A stretch of 64,000 nucleotides of DNA from Ottelia alismoides. Taxonomy: Eukaryota; Streptophyta; Magnoliopsida; Alismatales; Hydrocharitaceae. The first letter of the stretch is position 1. Every line of letters starts with the position of its first letter. The stretch covers positions 806,001 to 870,000 of the forward strand of contig JAZKJV010001865.1 in NCBI GenBank assembly GCA_037367405.1, in the 5' to 3' direction. Position numbers and translations under genes: made by a program. This document shows, one piece after another, positions 1-11,269 of this stretch. A model generated the notes under the pieces. The model was not told the DNA's origin. It worked only from the letters and a program-made list of their open reading frames with translations, and made no database searches.

Positions 1-620
1 TTCCGTTGTTGTTCACCATAACAGGATTGATAATGGCTTCTCTCTCCTATTACATGGTAGATATCTAGTCGTGTGCTCCCACTAATATTCATGTATACGC
101 ATGGTTCAACAGGATTCCGAATGAAATCATAACTCTTTATGGTTTCATCAAATCCGATGTTCCAGTTATGAGAAGCTTGTTTGAGCCCATAAATGGATTT
201 CTTCGGCTTGCATACTTTATCTTCCTCAGTTATGAAGCCATGGGCCTACTCCATATAGATATCCTCCTCGAGGTATCCATTGAGGAATGCAGTCTTGATG
301 TCTATATGCCATATGTTTTAGTCATGATGTACATCTATAGCTTGCAGCGCCCTGATGGATTTGAGCATAGCAACATGAGAGAATATCTTATCGTAGTCGA
401 TGTCTTCTCTCTGTGTATATCCCTTGGATACAAACTGTGCCTTGAAGGTCTCTACCTTCCCATCAGGTCCCCTCTTTCTCTTGAAGGTCCATTTACACCC
501 AATGGGTTTTACCCCACTAGGTGGATCCTCTAGGTCCATAAATCGTTCTTGTACATGGAGTCTATTTCAGACTCCATTGATAGCATCCATCTATCCATGT
601 CATGATATGTGAATGCTTCA
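1..620 (-). pseudogene. Copia A reverse transcriptase remnant
   Basis: Minus-strand translation of 318-539 gives the N-terminal fingers of a copia-type reverse transcriptase (GCKWTFKRKRGPDGKVETFK, then a KGYTQREDIDYDKIFSHVAML stretch). Further down come an AFLNGYLEEDIYM-like stretch and KKSIYGLKQASHNWN, also typical of this domain. After an ISGS motif near position 85 the sequence jumps to a segment that in copia F lies about 360 bp further on. The region that should carry the catalytic Y-V-D-D box is therefore missing. In-frame stops are present, and the domain runs off the left edge. Confidence 0.88.
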
Positions 621-1560
621 TCAAATGATCACACTTGAACTCCTTTGAAGAGGTACGGGTGTTTCATCTTCATTCACATCTTCAGTTTTTCATTTAGGAA
701 GCTCAATATCTTCTGGGGATTCAATTAGTTCCTTTACTTCATTTTTGTCTTGATTCTTAAAGAAGTCATCCTCTAAGAAGTTTACATCTCTAGAGATGAA
801 AAACTTTTGAGTCTCAGGGTTGTGAAGTTGGTATCCAATACCATCCTTTTACATACCCTATTAATTAGCACTCTTTACTACGAGATTCCAGCTTACTTGT
901 GTCCATGTTTTTTGCATGGACTAAGTAACCCCAAATACTAAAGTGTCTAACAATAGGCTTGGTTCCAAACCAAAGATCATGATGGTTTTTGTGTATAGAT
1001 TTGCTAGGAATTTTGTTAAAGATATATATTGTAGTCTCTATTGCATGTCCCCATAAACTAAGAAGCAAATATGCTTTACTCATCACTGAATGGACCATGT
1101 CCATGATGGTCATGTTGCGTCTTTTAGCAACACCATTTAGTTGGGGAGTTCCAAGAGGAGTGAGATTGGATACAATTCCATTCTCTTTGAGGTCTTGAAT
1201 TCATCTAGGAGGTACTCGCCACCTTGGTCAGATCGAATCCGTTTAATCTTCCTATCGGTTTTGTTCTCAACCAAAGCCATGAATTATTTGAACTTTTCAA
1301 AGGTTTCGAATTTATGGCATAATGGGAAGAGAAACTTGTATCATGAATGGTCATCAATAAATGTCAAATAATATCGATGTCCATTCTGTGTCATGATATT
1401 GATGAACCACATACATGGGTATGCATTATGTCAAGAATACCCTTGCATTGTGTGCCCTTATTTCAGAAGGTTTCTCTGGTCATTTTACCTCAAATGCAAT
1501 GTTTGCAGGTAGCTAAAGTTTAGACTTGTAGAAAATTTATGGGTCCATCCTTTATCAATA
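621..1560 (-). pseudogene. Copia A integrase remnant
   Basis: The minus strand encodes a copia integrase core. The first acidic site is in TFIDDHS (about 1350) and the second in RSDQGGEYL (about 1220). The third region reads GVAKRRN, where the catalytic Glu codon is now AAA (Lys) at 1125-1123. Downstream is the usual SLWGHAIETTIYIFNKIPSK stretch. A frameshift follows GGEYLL and there are several stops. Positions 621-864 hold the linker to RT, recognisable because the same RDVNFLEDD-type stretch occurs in copia F near 58570. The enzyme would have inserted element DNA; this copy is inactive. Confidence 0.88.
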
Positions 1561-1896
1561 CATTAATCTTATCAATATATAAATGATCAAGCCTTTGATG
1601 CCAAATAATGTTAGAATGATTGTCCATCCTCTCTAGGTCTTTTAAGGTTTTTATTAGTGAGTGTTACATTCATGACAGATTCATTAGTGCACAATTCATA
1701 GAGTCCACCAGAAGTTAGAATGCCATCTACGATATATTTATCATAACATATTATGACAACTTTCTTACAAAATAAGAACGAATATCCATTTCTAACAAAT
1801 TTAGATATAGATAATAAGTTCCTTCTAACATCTGAAGCAAAAAGACTTTCTTTAATTCCGAACACTCTACCACTAGATAATGATAGTGTGCATGTC
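1561..1896 (-). pseudogene. Copia A protease C-terminus and GAG-pre-integrase zinc finger
   Basis: From 1896 downwards the minus strand reads the end of the retropepsin domain (VRRNLLSISKFVRNGYSF). Next comes the pre-integrase finger, with WHQRLDHLYIDKI and further on TCKHC at about 1490-1600, giving the His-His-Cys-Cys pattern of the family. A stop interrupts the finger after HCI. This block is the continuation of 5653-5869; S1 separates the two. When one copy of the target duplication is ignored, the reading frame runs on across the insertion site without a shift. Confidence 0.83.
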
Positions 1897-4800
1897 TAAT
1901 GAATCTCCATTTCATCACCTTTATTCTATCATTTTGGCCTTAAAACCCTATCTAATGCATGCAAACAACATTATTTTGTACAAATTAACATTCATTATTT
2001 ACTATATTTATTGTATATAAAATATAGTTTTTAATGACAAAATTAACTAATAAAGAAAAGAAAAGAAAAAGAATAAAATGTCAAAGGTCTTTTATAACCC
2101 TAAACCCCGAGACCTAGGCACCTTGATGACCGAGTCGACAAGGAATAAAGTAGGGGGAGATAAGGGCAAAAAATGCAATAAATATCCATTCATTCATTCA
2201 TCAATATTACATTTTTGGGACTTGTTTTCTTCTATCCTTTATACCTCAAATAAATAAACCTTGTACATGAAAGTTGTAGATAATAATATATAGAAAAATA
2301 CAAATTTGATTTTGTAGAAAAATAATATATAATGTACAAGTTATACTCTAAATAAAAAGCCAAAATCCAAACTTCTCAGACCCATATCTCCTCAATAAAA
2401 ATCAAAATTATCAAAACCATCTTTAAGTTTATATAACTTTTAATAAGTTATTTAATGAAGATGGTTTTATCCAATTTGGAGTTAAGGTGTGAAAGTTAGG
2501 TTTTCGACCCTTATTATATACTTTACATGAATAAATATTCATTTAATTTATTCTTTATTATTTTTAGAAATTTATATTTTTATAGTTTTGTAAATATTAT
2601 TTATAGTATATGTACATTTTTAGAATATAATAAAATCATAAAGAAATATACAATAAAATAATATACATAAATATATAGATGAAATACATATACTTATACA
2701 TATATATTTAATACTCCCTCTTTATGTAATTATACGTAATATATCAAAAAATATAATAAAAATAAATTAATGATATAAATAATTTATAAATATATAAATT
2801 AATATAATAAAATAAAAAATACAAAATAAAAATAACAGATACAAAATATATGTAAATATACCTATAAATACATCCTTAAAAAGTAACTTTTAAAATTAAG
2901 ACCGCAAAAATAAATAAAAATCATAAAAAAATACTAAAGAAAATGATAAAAAATTATTTTATAACTAAAAATTAATAAATCATTTATTATTTTATATCAA
3001 ATTTACAAATAATTTCAGGGTTGATTTTTCCTGGGTGGCCCATATGGACCAAGCAGGTTGCTTCGTTAGTTAACCTAGATCAACTCTGATGACCTCCCTC
3101 CTAGCCCAATCTGAATGGCCACTGACCGTCCTTCTCATTTTTCCACCTCGATATGTCGATCGAGGGGTTTTACATCTTGCTTAGGGTTTGACCATTGTTC
3201 ATCCTAGAATCTCGCCAACCCCTTGTTTAGGGTTGGGCATCATTGATAAGCATGTGATTCTTCCTCGTACTCTTCCCGTTGCTCATTATACATAACCACC
3301 CCATCCGCCTTCTTTGGTTTTTTGGTTCTCATTAGCTTCACTTTTTCACCCTAGAGTGTGCCCCAGGGCTCAAGAACGATGACAATGATCTCGCCGCCTT
3401 CTTGCTATGTGGAGAAGCGTTGAGATGAGGGTTCCCATCATCTGTAGTGAATCTTGCCATCGAGGTTGACCTCCTTGGCTCCTTCCAAGCGAGGTGTGTT
3501 TTCTTTAATTATTTAGTTTGTTGTAGTTCTTAGGATTACTTTTATGCTTTTATTTCATGATTTGTTCATTGTTTTAGCCTAGATCTGTAGTTTAGCCCTC
3601 GCTGGAGCACTTGAGCTCCAGCCAATTCGTTCCACAGTGCATTTCACTATGCCCAAACTGCCTGAATGCCTCACTACATTCCTTCGCCATTTCTCCATCT
3701 ATCCCCCAACACCTTACAACCAAATCTGATCCAGGTCTGCAAATCGAAGTGCACCTCTACCGCCTCGTTGAACTTTGCCACTCTTCACCATTTCACAATT
3801 GTCTCTACTAATAACAGTCAGGATTACCCCCCTTTGTTTCGCCATGTCTTTTATCTACTTTACAGGACCTGAAGGGCGCGTCTGAGCATCGATTTTTTCA
3901 AAGAACAACACCTAGGACCATCGCTAGAGACCACTGAGATCCAATGGTCAATCTAGGGTCTTCAGGCATTTTTTAAGGTTATGGGTGCTACTGGGCATTG
4001 AGGGGAAACATGAAGCACCCATCAGAAGGCCCCCAAGATGACAAAGCTACAAGCATGGTCGGATCGAAATCGACCTTGGGCGAGTTCTTCGATCGTTCTT
4101 CCATCCATCCCATTAGCTATTGGATCATCAACTATCACCCAGATCGAGCAGTTGTCATCGGATCAGATCAAGCCTCTATCATTGATCTCTCTTGGGAGAT
4201 CTAATCTCTGCAGCTCGCAACGAACCGATACCGTGTGCCCTCCGTCTGACGCGTGGCAAGTGAGAGGTGATGCATTGTTGGATAGCGCACGTGGAGGAGT
4301 AATTTGCATATTATGCCTCATTTTTACCGCATTTAATTTTTTGTCATGTAATTTACTTTATTCATTCAAAACCTTTAGTATATTTGCAAAAGGAACCGTG
4401 TGGTTATTGTTATTAGACTTTGGTCATATCCATGTCACCTCACATGAGGTCCCACATAAGGTGACGTTTTGCATTGAGGCCCTTACACCTTTTTGTATTA
4501 AAGTTTAGTCCAAAAACTTTCATTGGTAGTTATAATATTTTGGGATATTTGCAACTGAGCCCCTGACTTTAACTTTATTTGTATTTATGCCCCTTTCAAT
4601 AATTTTTTTGTGTTATTTCTATTTATTAAAAAAGTTTCCATGCTCCAAAAATTCTCAAAAAAATAGGGTTAAGTGTCTGCTAGACATCTAAATTCACATC
4701 ATATTTTTTTGATTTAAATTTAAGACACTTCTAATATTTTTTAAAATGCAAAAGAGCACATTTTATCCCTATATTTATAAAATACAAAAAAATAAAAACA

Positions 4801-5647
4801 ATATTTTGAAAAATCCCCCAAAATATATTTTATTTATCATTGTATTTTCTAACTTCAGACCAAAAATCAATAAAAATAGAAAAAGATAAAGATAAAAATT
4901 AAAAAGCTCCAAAATCCGGTAAAAAAGATATAAAATTCTCAAAAATTCCAAAAATATTTATTTCTATCTCCGAATTTTCTATTTATTATATATTATTAAT
5001 TAAAATAGTTTTGGAAAATTTTGACTTTATTTTCTATTTTAAATTTCCAAAACAATTCAACCTAATTATTTAATCCCTGATTTGGGATAATTTTTTACTT
5101 AAAAAATATATAAAAAATAGAGAAATTAATTAAAAAATCACAAAAATAGTAAAAAATATTTAAAACCTAAAAACATTTTATTTTGCAATTTTTGTTATTG
5201 ATAGTCTTTATAATTCCTTTATCCTATATTGTAAATATAGCCTTATATAGTTATATATTATATATTGTAAAAAAGAAATTAAAAATCAAAAAATATAAAG
5301 AGAAAATAAAAAAATTGAATTTAAAACAATTAAAATATATATAATTCAAAAAAAATAAAAATAAAAAGCCTGCATAAAAGCACATAGATAAAAAGAACAC
5401 ATAATTTTTTTAATTAATTTTCCCCGATCTACCATTTTCTCTATGTGTTCAACACTCTACATACTTACACCTATACACATCCATTGTAGAGCTATAATAA
5501 ATTTTAACTCCACATATTTTGCTTTTCGTTGCTTTATACATATTATGGGTTAATTTTTGATTGAATTAGGGTTTCGTGAGCGGTCATTACATCGACTGCT
5601 ATTTCACCCTGTGAGACTGTACGATCCTCACAAAATCCTCTTCATCA
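1897..5647 (+). repeat. Solo gypsy LTR S1 with perfect 5-bp target duplication
   Basis: This 3751-bp block starts TAATGAATCTCC, a one-base variant of the TGATGAATC start of the gypsy LTRs here, and ends TTCATCA. It is flanked by ATGTC at 1892-1896 and 5648-5652. No primer site, coding remnant or second LTR is present, so it is a solo LTR left by recombination between two LTRs. The inside is AT-rich (2000-3000 and 4500-5560), with a richer central part (3000-4310) that in related LTRs carries promoter and leader. A weak splice-donor-like GAG/GTGTGT sits at 3494. Open frames at 3611-4508 resemble no known protein. It aligns with S2 from the first bases. Confidence 0.87.
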
Positions 5648-5652
5648 ATGTC

Positions 5653-5869
5653 CCTACAAAGACTATTGCAATAGTTGCATCAGATGCCATCTAGATGACT
5701 ATCTCTCGTTCATAGAGTTTTCTAGCTTCCTGAACATGTGCAACAATTTGCATATATGAACAGAAGCACCAGATTAAATGATCAAACTACCTTCTAGTCT
5801 TATGAGAAAATTGGTTTCAATGATGAAAGTAGATTTTATACTTACCAGGGCTTTACCTTTGTCAGTGGT
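5653..5869 (-). pseudogene. Copia A protease N-terminal part
   Basis: Between the zinc knuckle and S1 the minus strand is badly worn. Its last 50 bases read a protease-like stretch (ATIAIVFVG) in the frame that continues at 1896. The active-site D-S/T-G of the retropepsin cannot be found, having been lost among stops and frameshifts. Assignment rests on position between gag and integrase and on the frame continuity across S1. Confidence 0.6.
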
Positions 5870-6664
5870 TTCAGGTATTCTGGACAGTTACGCTTCCAAT
5901 GCTCCAGCTTTTTGTAGTGATGAAAAACATTAGTCTTCTTTAATGCTATCAATGTAGAAGCGTGAGAGGATGAGCCAAAAGCTTGACTTTTCTTATTTTT
6001 CTTCTAGGTTGGACTCTTCTGAGCCCCATGATCTAATCGTACTTCCCGCTGACATGTGCAATCATTGCATTGCCAGTGGGATTGTCTTTATTCAAGATGT
6101 CCTCAATGAACTCAATAAAGAAATTAGCTCAGCATTACTTGTTCATGTGTACGATACCACAAAGTTATTGAAAGACTTGGGAAAAGACAATAGAATGAAG
6201 TCTGATTGCATATCTATATCCATACGTGCCTCAAGGGTATCCTGTTTTGAGAGATAACCAAACACTTTGATTATGTACTCTCGAACTAAAATCCCCTCCT
6301 GCATCTCGCAGTGAATAAGTTCTTTCAAGATATTGTAACGTGGAGTATGGTTTGCATCACCTAACATCTCTTTCAGATTTAGCATTATGTCATGTGTTCT
6401 GTCCAAGTCCACATGTTACTTTTGAAGCACATTGGATAAAGACCCCATAATATAACACATAGACAATGATTAATCTTCATCATATTTTTCATTGTACTTA
6501 AGTTCTTCCAATGTTGTAGGGTTTGCGTGCTTGTTTCTGGTTAGCACATAGTTGATGCCCTTAGTATAAAGAACATGTTTCAAATTACGAAGCCAGTCTG
6601 AATAATTTGGCCCAGTCAATTGGTTGACCTCCAGAAGCATGTTGAGCGGGTTCATAGATTTCAT
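5870..6664 (-). pseudogene. Copia A gag (UBN2-type) with damaged zinc knuckle
   Basis: The ATG at 6664 starts MKSMNPLNMLLEVNQLTGPN..W, the usual start of copia gag. The frame continues past two stops (about 6467 and 6420) into DIMLNLKEMLGD, VREYIIKVFGYL and the end of the capsid-like domain at about 6143. Frameshifts follow. A zinc knuckle is read at about 5935-5880, ending EHWKRNC. Its first two Cys positions are Phe and Tyr, so only the His and last Cys of C-x2-C-x4-H-x4-C remain. The start is chosen because it lies two bases after a CAG acceptor-like site. Gag would form the particle that packages element RNA. Confidence 0.85.
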
Positions 6665-6666
6665 AT

Positions 6667-6819
6667 CTGAAATTAAGAATGCACTTATTAGAACATGTAA
6701 ATAATTATATATTCAAATTTAAATTCTTTGATTAAGGATTTTAAATCAAAATAGTCTTGCCTTTTAAACTTTGAAATTTCACTCCCATATTAAACTTTCA
6801 AAGCAAGAGATATACTTAC
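6667..6819 (-). other. Probable leader intron of copia A
   Basis: On the minus strand G/GTAAGTAT at 6819 is a strong 5' splice site and TTAATTTCAG ending at 6667 a good 3' splice site. Between them are 153 bp of AT-rich sequence with a branch-like TTCTAAT roughly 20-30 bases before the acceptor. The acceptor lies two bases before the gag ATG. Copia F has the same arrangement at 56463-56612 (150 bp), with the donor kept and the acceptor CAG changed to CAA. Splicing is inferred from sequence alone. Confidence 0.6.
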
Positions 6820-8437
6820 CACTTTATCTCTAGCAAGATCTGGGATATCCCTTCTACCTTTGTTACAATGCAATAATATGAGAAATATAACTTAGGTAAA
6901 GAAAATGGAAACTCATTCTGCCTTGCAAGTCCAACTTTCATTTCCTAATTCGGTCTTTAACACTTGTTCCCACCACTCCTAAGGTAATGCTGGCATGTTG
7001 TTAATTGAATCAACCTTAAATAGGAATAAAATCACTATGCACAATCCAATACCGTCTCAATTATACAAGGAACAATATTGGGGTCACTACGCATAGGACC
7101 TTACTCTTTCGAGAAGTAAAGAGATCGATCCATGTGTGCTTATATGTTGGATCTATGACTTCGCATAGGCATCTCAAATATACAATCCATGGTGACGGAA
7201 CCCTTCGCCTTGACAGGAGACCATGGATGGCATTTATATGATCATACATATCTCATTCAAATTTTGTATAGTCGTCATGAATCATATTATTATGATTAAT
7301 TCTTCTACGGGAATTGCAACTCCATTTATAAAAGAATATTTATTTTAATAGAATTTAATTAATTTAATCATATTAAATTAATTATCAATTCAATGCAACC
7401 AACAAACAATTAGGGTTTGCTTGATATCACTATATAGTATTAGCTCTCACCAATACGTATTATTTTGAGCATTTTAGTAATTAGAGTTCAACTTGACCTA
7501 CTCACATTACCCTTTCCTCAAAAATGGATCTGGACATAATGCTCGAGTTACGCTGGGAGGGAGCATTTCTTGATATGCAATGCTCTAATTAAGAAATCAA
7601 GCTAGCATACCATGTCTAGACACCTTCACCATCTTGATTCAGAACAATATAAATTGAATCAATGTATTTGTGGTTTTATTAATCATTCCTCTGATAACTG
7701 GCATGATAATATATAGTAAAAACTCAGAAATCTTAGGCATCTTATAACATTTTATTTCTAGTCATACAAGAAAACATGTTTTGGTTTTGCATGTATAAGT
7801 TAACCTACAACTATTGTTGGTTAAACTAGGGTTTTATCATGAAACAATCATTCAATGGTGATTGATGTTTTTAATACAAATATTTCCATAAATATGTCAA
7901 GCATAAATTAGTCATAGTATATTTATAATTTCTTTGATTGACATTGAATGATAAACACATTACGAAAGTTCTAGTGATGGTCCAATCATCTTACAACCCA
8001 TCTCCACTTAATATGGAATATCTAGGGAAAACAGAGTCAGAAACCCACAAAATAAATTCGAGTGGTTTTCTGGTTTATTTCTCTACTTAATTAGTGTGTT
8101 TTCAACATGTTTCTTGACGATAAAATAGTAACCAGAAAATAATTTGTTACAGATTTGTGATTACATGCAAAAATAATTTTATTACGGGACTTTTCGAATC
8201 AAGTTATTGCATCGTTGATGCCAACCTTTGGGAAATATTTTGAGGACATATTTATACATTGTAAATACATTTAAATACCCCAAAAATTCATTCAAATAAT
8301 GCATAAATAATGGATTTTTATTTTAGGTAAAAATTATTCTAAATAAGCATCATATGCATAAACTACGAGTCCCCGCACATCCGATATACAAACCTTGTTC
8401 CCTTAAAGTTTGGATCAGATCCAAGACCTTTTACAAA
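6820..8437 (-). other. Copia A untranslated leader
   Basis: This is the stretch between the primer site and the leader intron, about 1.6 kb, and AT-rich. It has no convincing reading frame. It aligns with the leader of copia F (54886-56462); the best preserved blocks are 7000-7260 and 6830-7000. The short open frame at 7061-7249 falls in the conserved block and in F is broken by a stop, so it is not called a gene. Confidence 0.75.
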
Positions 8438-8438
8438 G

Positions 8439-8450
8439 GATTTGATACCA
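8439..8450 (-). other. Primer binding site of copia A (initiator Met-tRNA type)
   Basis: The minus strand reads TGGTATCAAATC two bases after the LTR end. The first eight bases match the TGGTATCAGAGC site kept intact in copia F at 54874. In life the 3' end of initiator Met-tRNA pairs here to start minus-strand DNA synthesis. Confidence 0.8.
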
Positions 8451-8452
8451 CT

Positions 8453-10863
8453 TGAAGGCTAGGGTTTAGTCCCTAGCACATCACGAGAGCGTGAAGATCA
8501 CATCACTTGCGATCAAGAGCAACTAGTCGTACTAGTTGCAAGGGACGACAGAATTTAAAATTTTTAATAAAGATGAAACCACATGACATGAGAAAATTTC
8601 TCATATTGTTTCATCAATATCACAAACTAGTAATAGGATTACCTCTTGAAGCATGTTTGTGACTGTGCGTCTCTAAACGAAGAGACCTCCTGTCTTAAGT
8701 CCGATCCAAAGAAGGATGCAATTGTGGGTGCGTGGATGAGGAATGTGCTTCCCGCAATCCGAATTGACGATCTGAGTGTGAAACCTCATGATTTCATCTC
8801 ATGAAATCCGTAGTCTTCCTCACAAGCAAGAAGTACCGAAGAAGGTGGAGATCCAGAGCTGTCCATATGGTAGCATAACGGCGATGCAACGATGTGGATG
8901 CACTCAGTATCAATATAGTGGACGTCTACAATATTGAGAGAGAGAGAGAGAGATTTGTTGCTTTCAACTTGTGTGTTGATGTTGCAAGAGAAAGAGCTAA
9001 ACAATGGCCATGATTTTGTTGCATAAACTTGTAACAACAATTTATTAATTTAAAGAAAATAAATATGTTGAATAATATTCAACAAATTTAAATTCAACTA
9101 AATAAATGTATATGGAATAACTTGGAAAGAGTAGTAGCCTCCTTTCACATATAGAGTGGACGGCCACCATGGAATGAGCTCTTGATGGCCGCTCACTTCA
9201 TACATGATATGGAGGTTCTCTCATTCTAATTTTGATGAGATCTCATATCTCATCAATTTTTCCACATGTGCAGCAACTATTATTGCTTAAATTCTCACAA
9301 AAATAATTCCAAAATATATTGTGACAATCCCAATCACGTCATTGAAAATTATGAATCATATTCAACTACCCAATATAAAATATAAATTGCATTTACAGTT
9401 ATATGTACAATTTGAATCAAATTCACATTAACAATTAATTTGTAAATCATAATTATAGTTAAATCTATATATTATATTATAAATTATATTTATAACATTT
9501 ATGATTATTGTGGATAGTTATATGCACATTAATCATATCTTTGGTAATTAAATCTCATTCAGTTATCAAAGATGACTCTTCTCATGTGTCCAAATAATAT
9601 GAATCACATTCATATTATTTATGATAATTAAATCATATTTTAATTATCATTTTTTCAATGCTCAGATATATTATCAATAATAGAATTATTCTTGAACTTT
9701 TTAAAGAATAATGTGCCTTCTCTGCGGATACATGGACATAAGGACAGGGTGATTGTATACATTCCATGTATATATGGAGATATTGTCTCTTGTCCAGATC
9801 TAGGTGTCCTCTAAAAGATGTTTGATTAAATCAAACCATAAATCTAATCTTCTCATTGCATACGAGTTCATATCAATGTCCAATAGTTGGACTAAGATCA
9901 TATTAATGATCTTCTGGGAGGAGTCACTAAAATCCAATCATGTTTCATCACTCCTTCAGAATGGAAGTGTCATGGTTATATAATCGTTTATGATCACATC
10001 ACCCTCGAGTATTCATAATACTCATACAACTTGCATACTAGAAGACCTAGAAGAAAACCAGATCATATTTGAGTTGTCTTCTTCAGGGTTTTATCATTAA
10101 GTTTCTCATTCGGTCATTAGGAGTTAGTATCGACCATATGCTTTCCAAAAGCATATATCATGCTTCCAAAGAATGATAACCATGCATGGAATTTGGTTGA
10201 TCACAATACCTCATGAGTGAGTTCATATCTTCTGGTTCAGAAGTGAACTTGTATTATCCCTTTGAGAGATCATATTACTCATATACCCTTGCATGCACAA
10301 CAACTCAATAGTGTATAGACCTTGATTAGGTCATCAACCTAATGGTCTGCGCAATATACGTACTTGGACATATAATAACTCATCTACTCTTGATCATAGG
10401 ATATGTGCCTTTATCGTGACAGCATACAACATAGGTCATGGTTATCTTGATCTCGTTAGGTCAACCCTTTGACCTAACTTATCTGACCTTTGAATCTATA
10501 TTCCTATGTAGATTACCTGCATCAAGAGGTCGATCAAATATCGTCCTTTAGAGAAGGATTTTTGTCTCCTTTTCAGGCTGGAGATCCTTTCTTAACAATC
10601 ATTTGACGGTGCTTGATGAGTCATTAATCTAATGTCATCCAAGCACCAACCTCTATGATTCAACCATCGAATCAACAATTGTATGATTGGTAAGATGGCC
10701 ATGATAAATAAACTTAATTGTACTAAGGGACCTTATAATTGCATTCATTCATTTAATCTCAAACAAGGAGTGAAATAAATCAGTAGGATTTATTTATATA
10801 TATAAAAATATTGCAATAACATTTATTGTAGAAATGGTTTGCCCGGGACTCACATGTCTAACA
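8453..10863 (-). repeat. 5' LTR of copia A
   Basis: On the minus strand the LTR starts TGTTAGACATG at 10863 and ends CCTTCA at 8453 (2411 bp). It matches the F LTRs throughout, for example at the start and around 10650-10690 (GAATCATAGAGG..GGTGCTTGGATGA). A tract of CT repeats at about 8938-8952 lies near the RNA start region. The stretch that carries the TATA box in F (54319) is absent here: the homology jumps over about 100 bp. The flanking bases 10864-10868 (CGATG) should be one copy of the target duplication; the other copy is off the window. Confidence 0.9.
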
Positions 10864-11269
10864 CGATGAAGAATGAACAAACATGGGCTAGACCCCCTAT
10901 ACTTAGGCTAAAAATATCTTAAGTATGAAGAAGGAATGGAAAAAGAGAAGGAACTGAGAGTACAAAGAATGTATATAACAATGGTTAAGGTCTCCCCTAT
11001 ACTTAGGATAAAATAGACTAAGTAACGAGTAGGTACATACAGAAAAGAGAACATAAATAATGAAAGAATAGACTAAATTAAGTGAATTGTTAAGAAGAAA
11101 GAATGCAAATCAACTAGGATGTTGCATCTGTTCAAACTTGAATCTTCACACTGTGGCTTCATGTAAAGTAGTCAGAAATGTTTGAAAGATAATTGTTCTG
11201 GATGAAGTCAATCTATTACACTTGGACTAATCATTCTTTAGATTCGACAATGTACTTCAACAATTATCT
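10864..11269 (-). other. 3' untranslated part of gypsy B with purine-tract modules
   Basis: Two minus-strand CTAAGTATAGGGG-type tracts occur at about 10891-10906 and 10992-11007, roughly 100 bp apart. Each is part of a module with nearby CTTAAG or CTTAGG inverted bases. The same modules occur in D (45046-45272) and E (30905-31256). No reading frame of note is present. Confidence 0.7.

Larger units (their letters stand above)
1..10863 (-). mobile_element. Ty1/copia element A, incomplete, minus strand
   Basis: Read on the minus strand from 10863 downwards, the order is 5' LTR, primer site, leader with an intron-like segment, gag, protease, integrase and reverse transcriptase. PR before IN before RT is the Ty1/copia order. 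The 3' LTR lies beyond the left edge. A solo gypsy LTR (1897-5647) interrupts the protease. The LTR and leader match those of copia F (52276-62781) along their length, so A and F are one family in opposite orientations. A is inserted in gypsy B, whose sequence starts at 10864. Stops and frameshifts throughout make it a dead copy. Confidence 0.9.

Noticed and set aside
2093..2106. TAACCCTAAACCCC resembling plant telomere repeat
   Set aside because: Only about two units, embedded in LTR S1. No array.
4038..4508. 156-codon frame in S1
   Set aside because: Unrecognised, crosses the central part of a solo LTR, and S2 has no matching frame.
8938..8952. GA repeat as a possible regulatory satellite
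   Set aside because: Part of the CT-rich tract near the RNA start shared with the F LTRs. Explained by the copia LTR.
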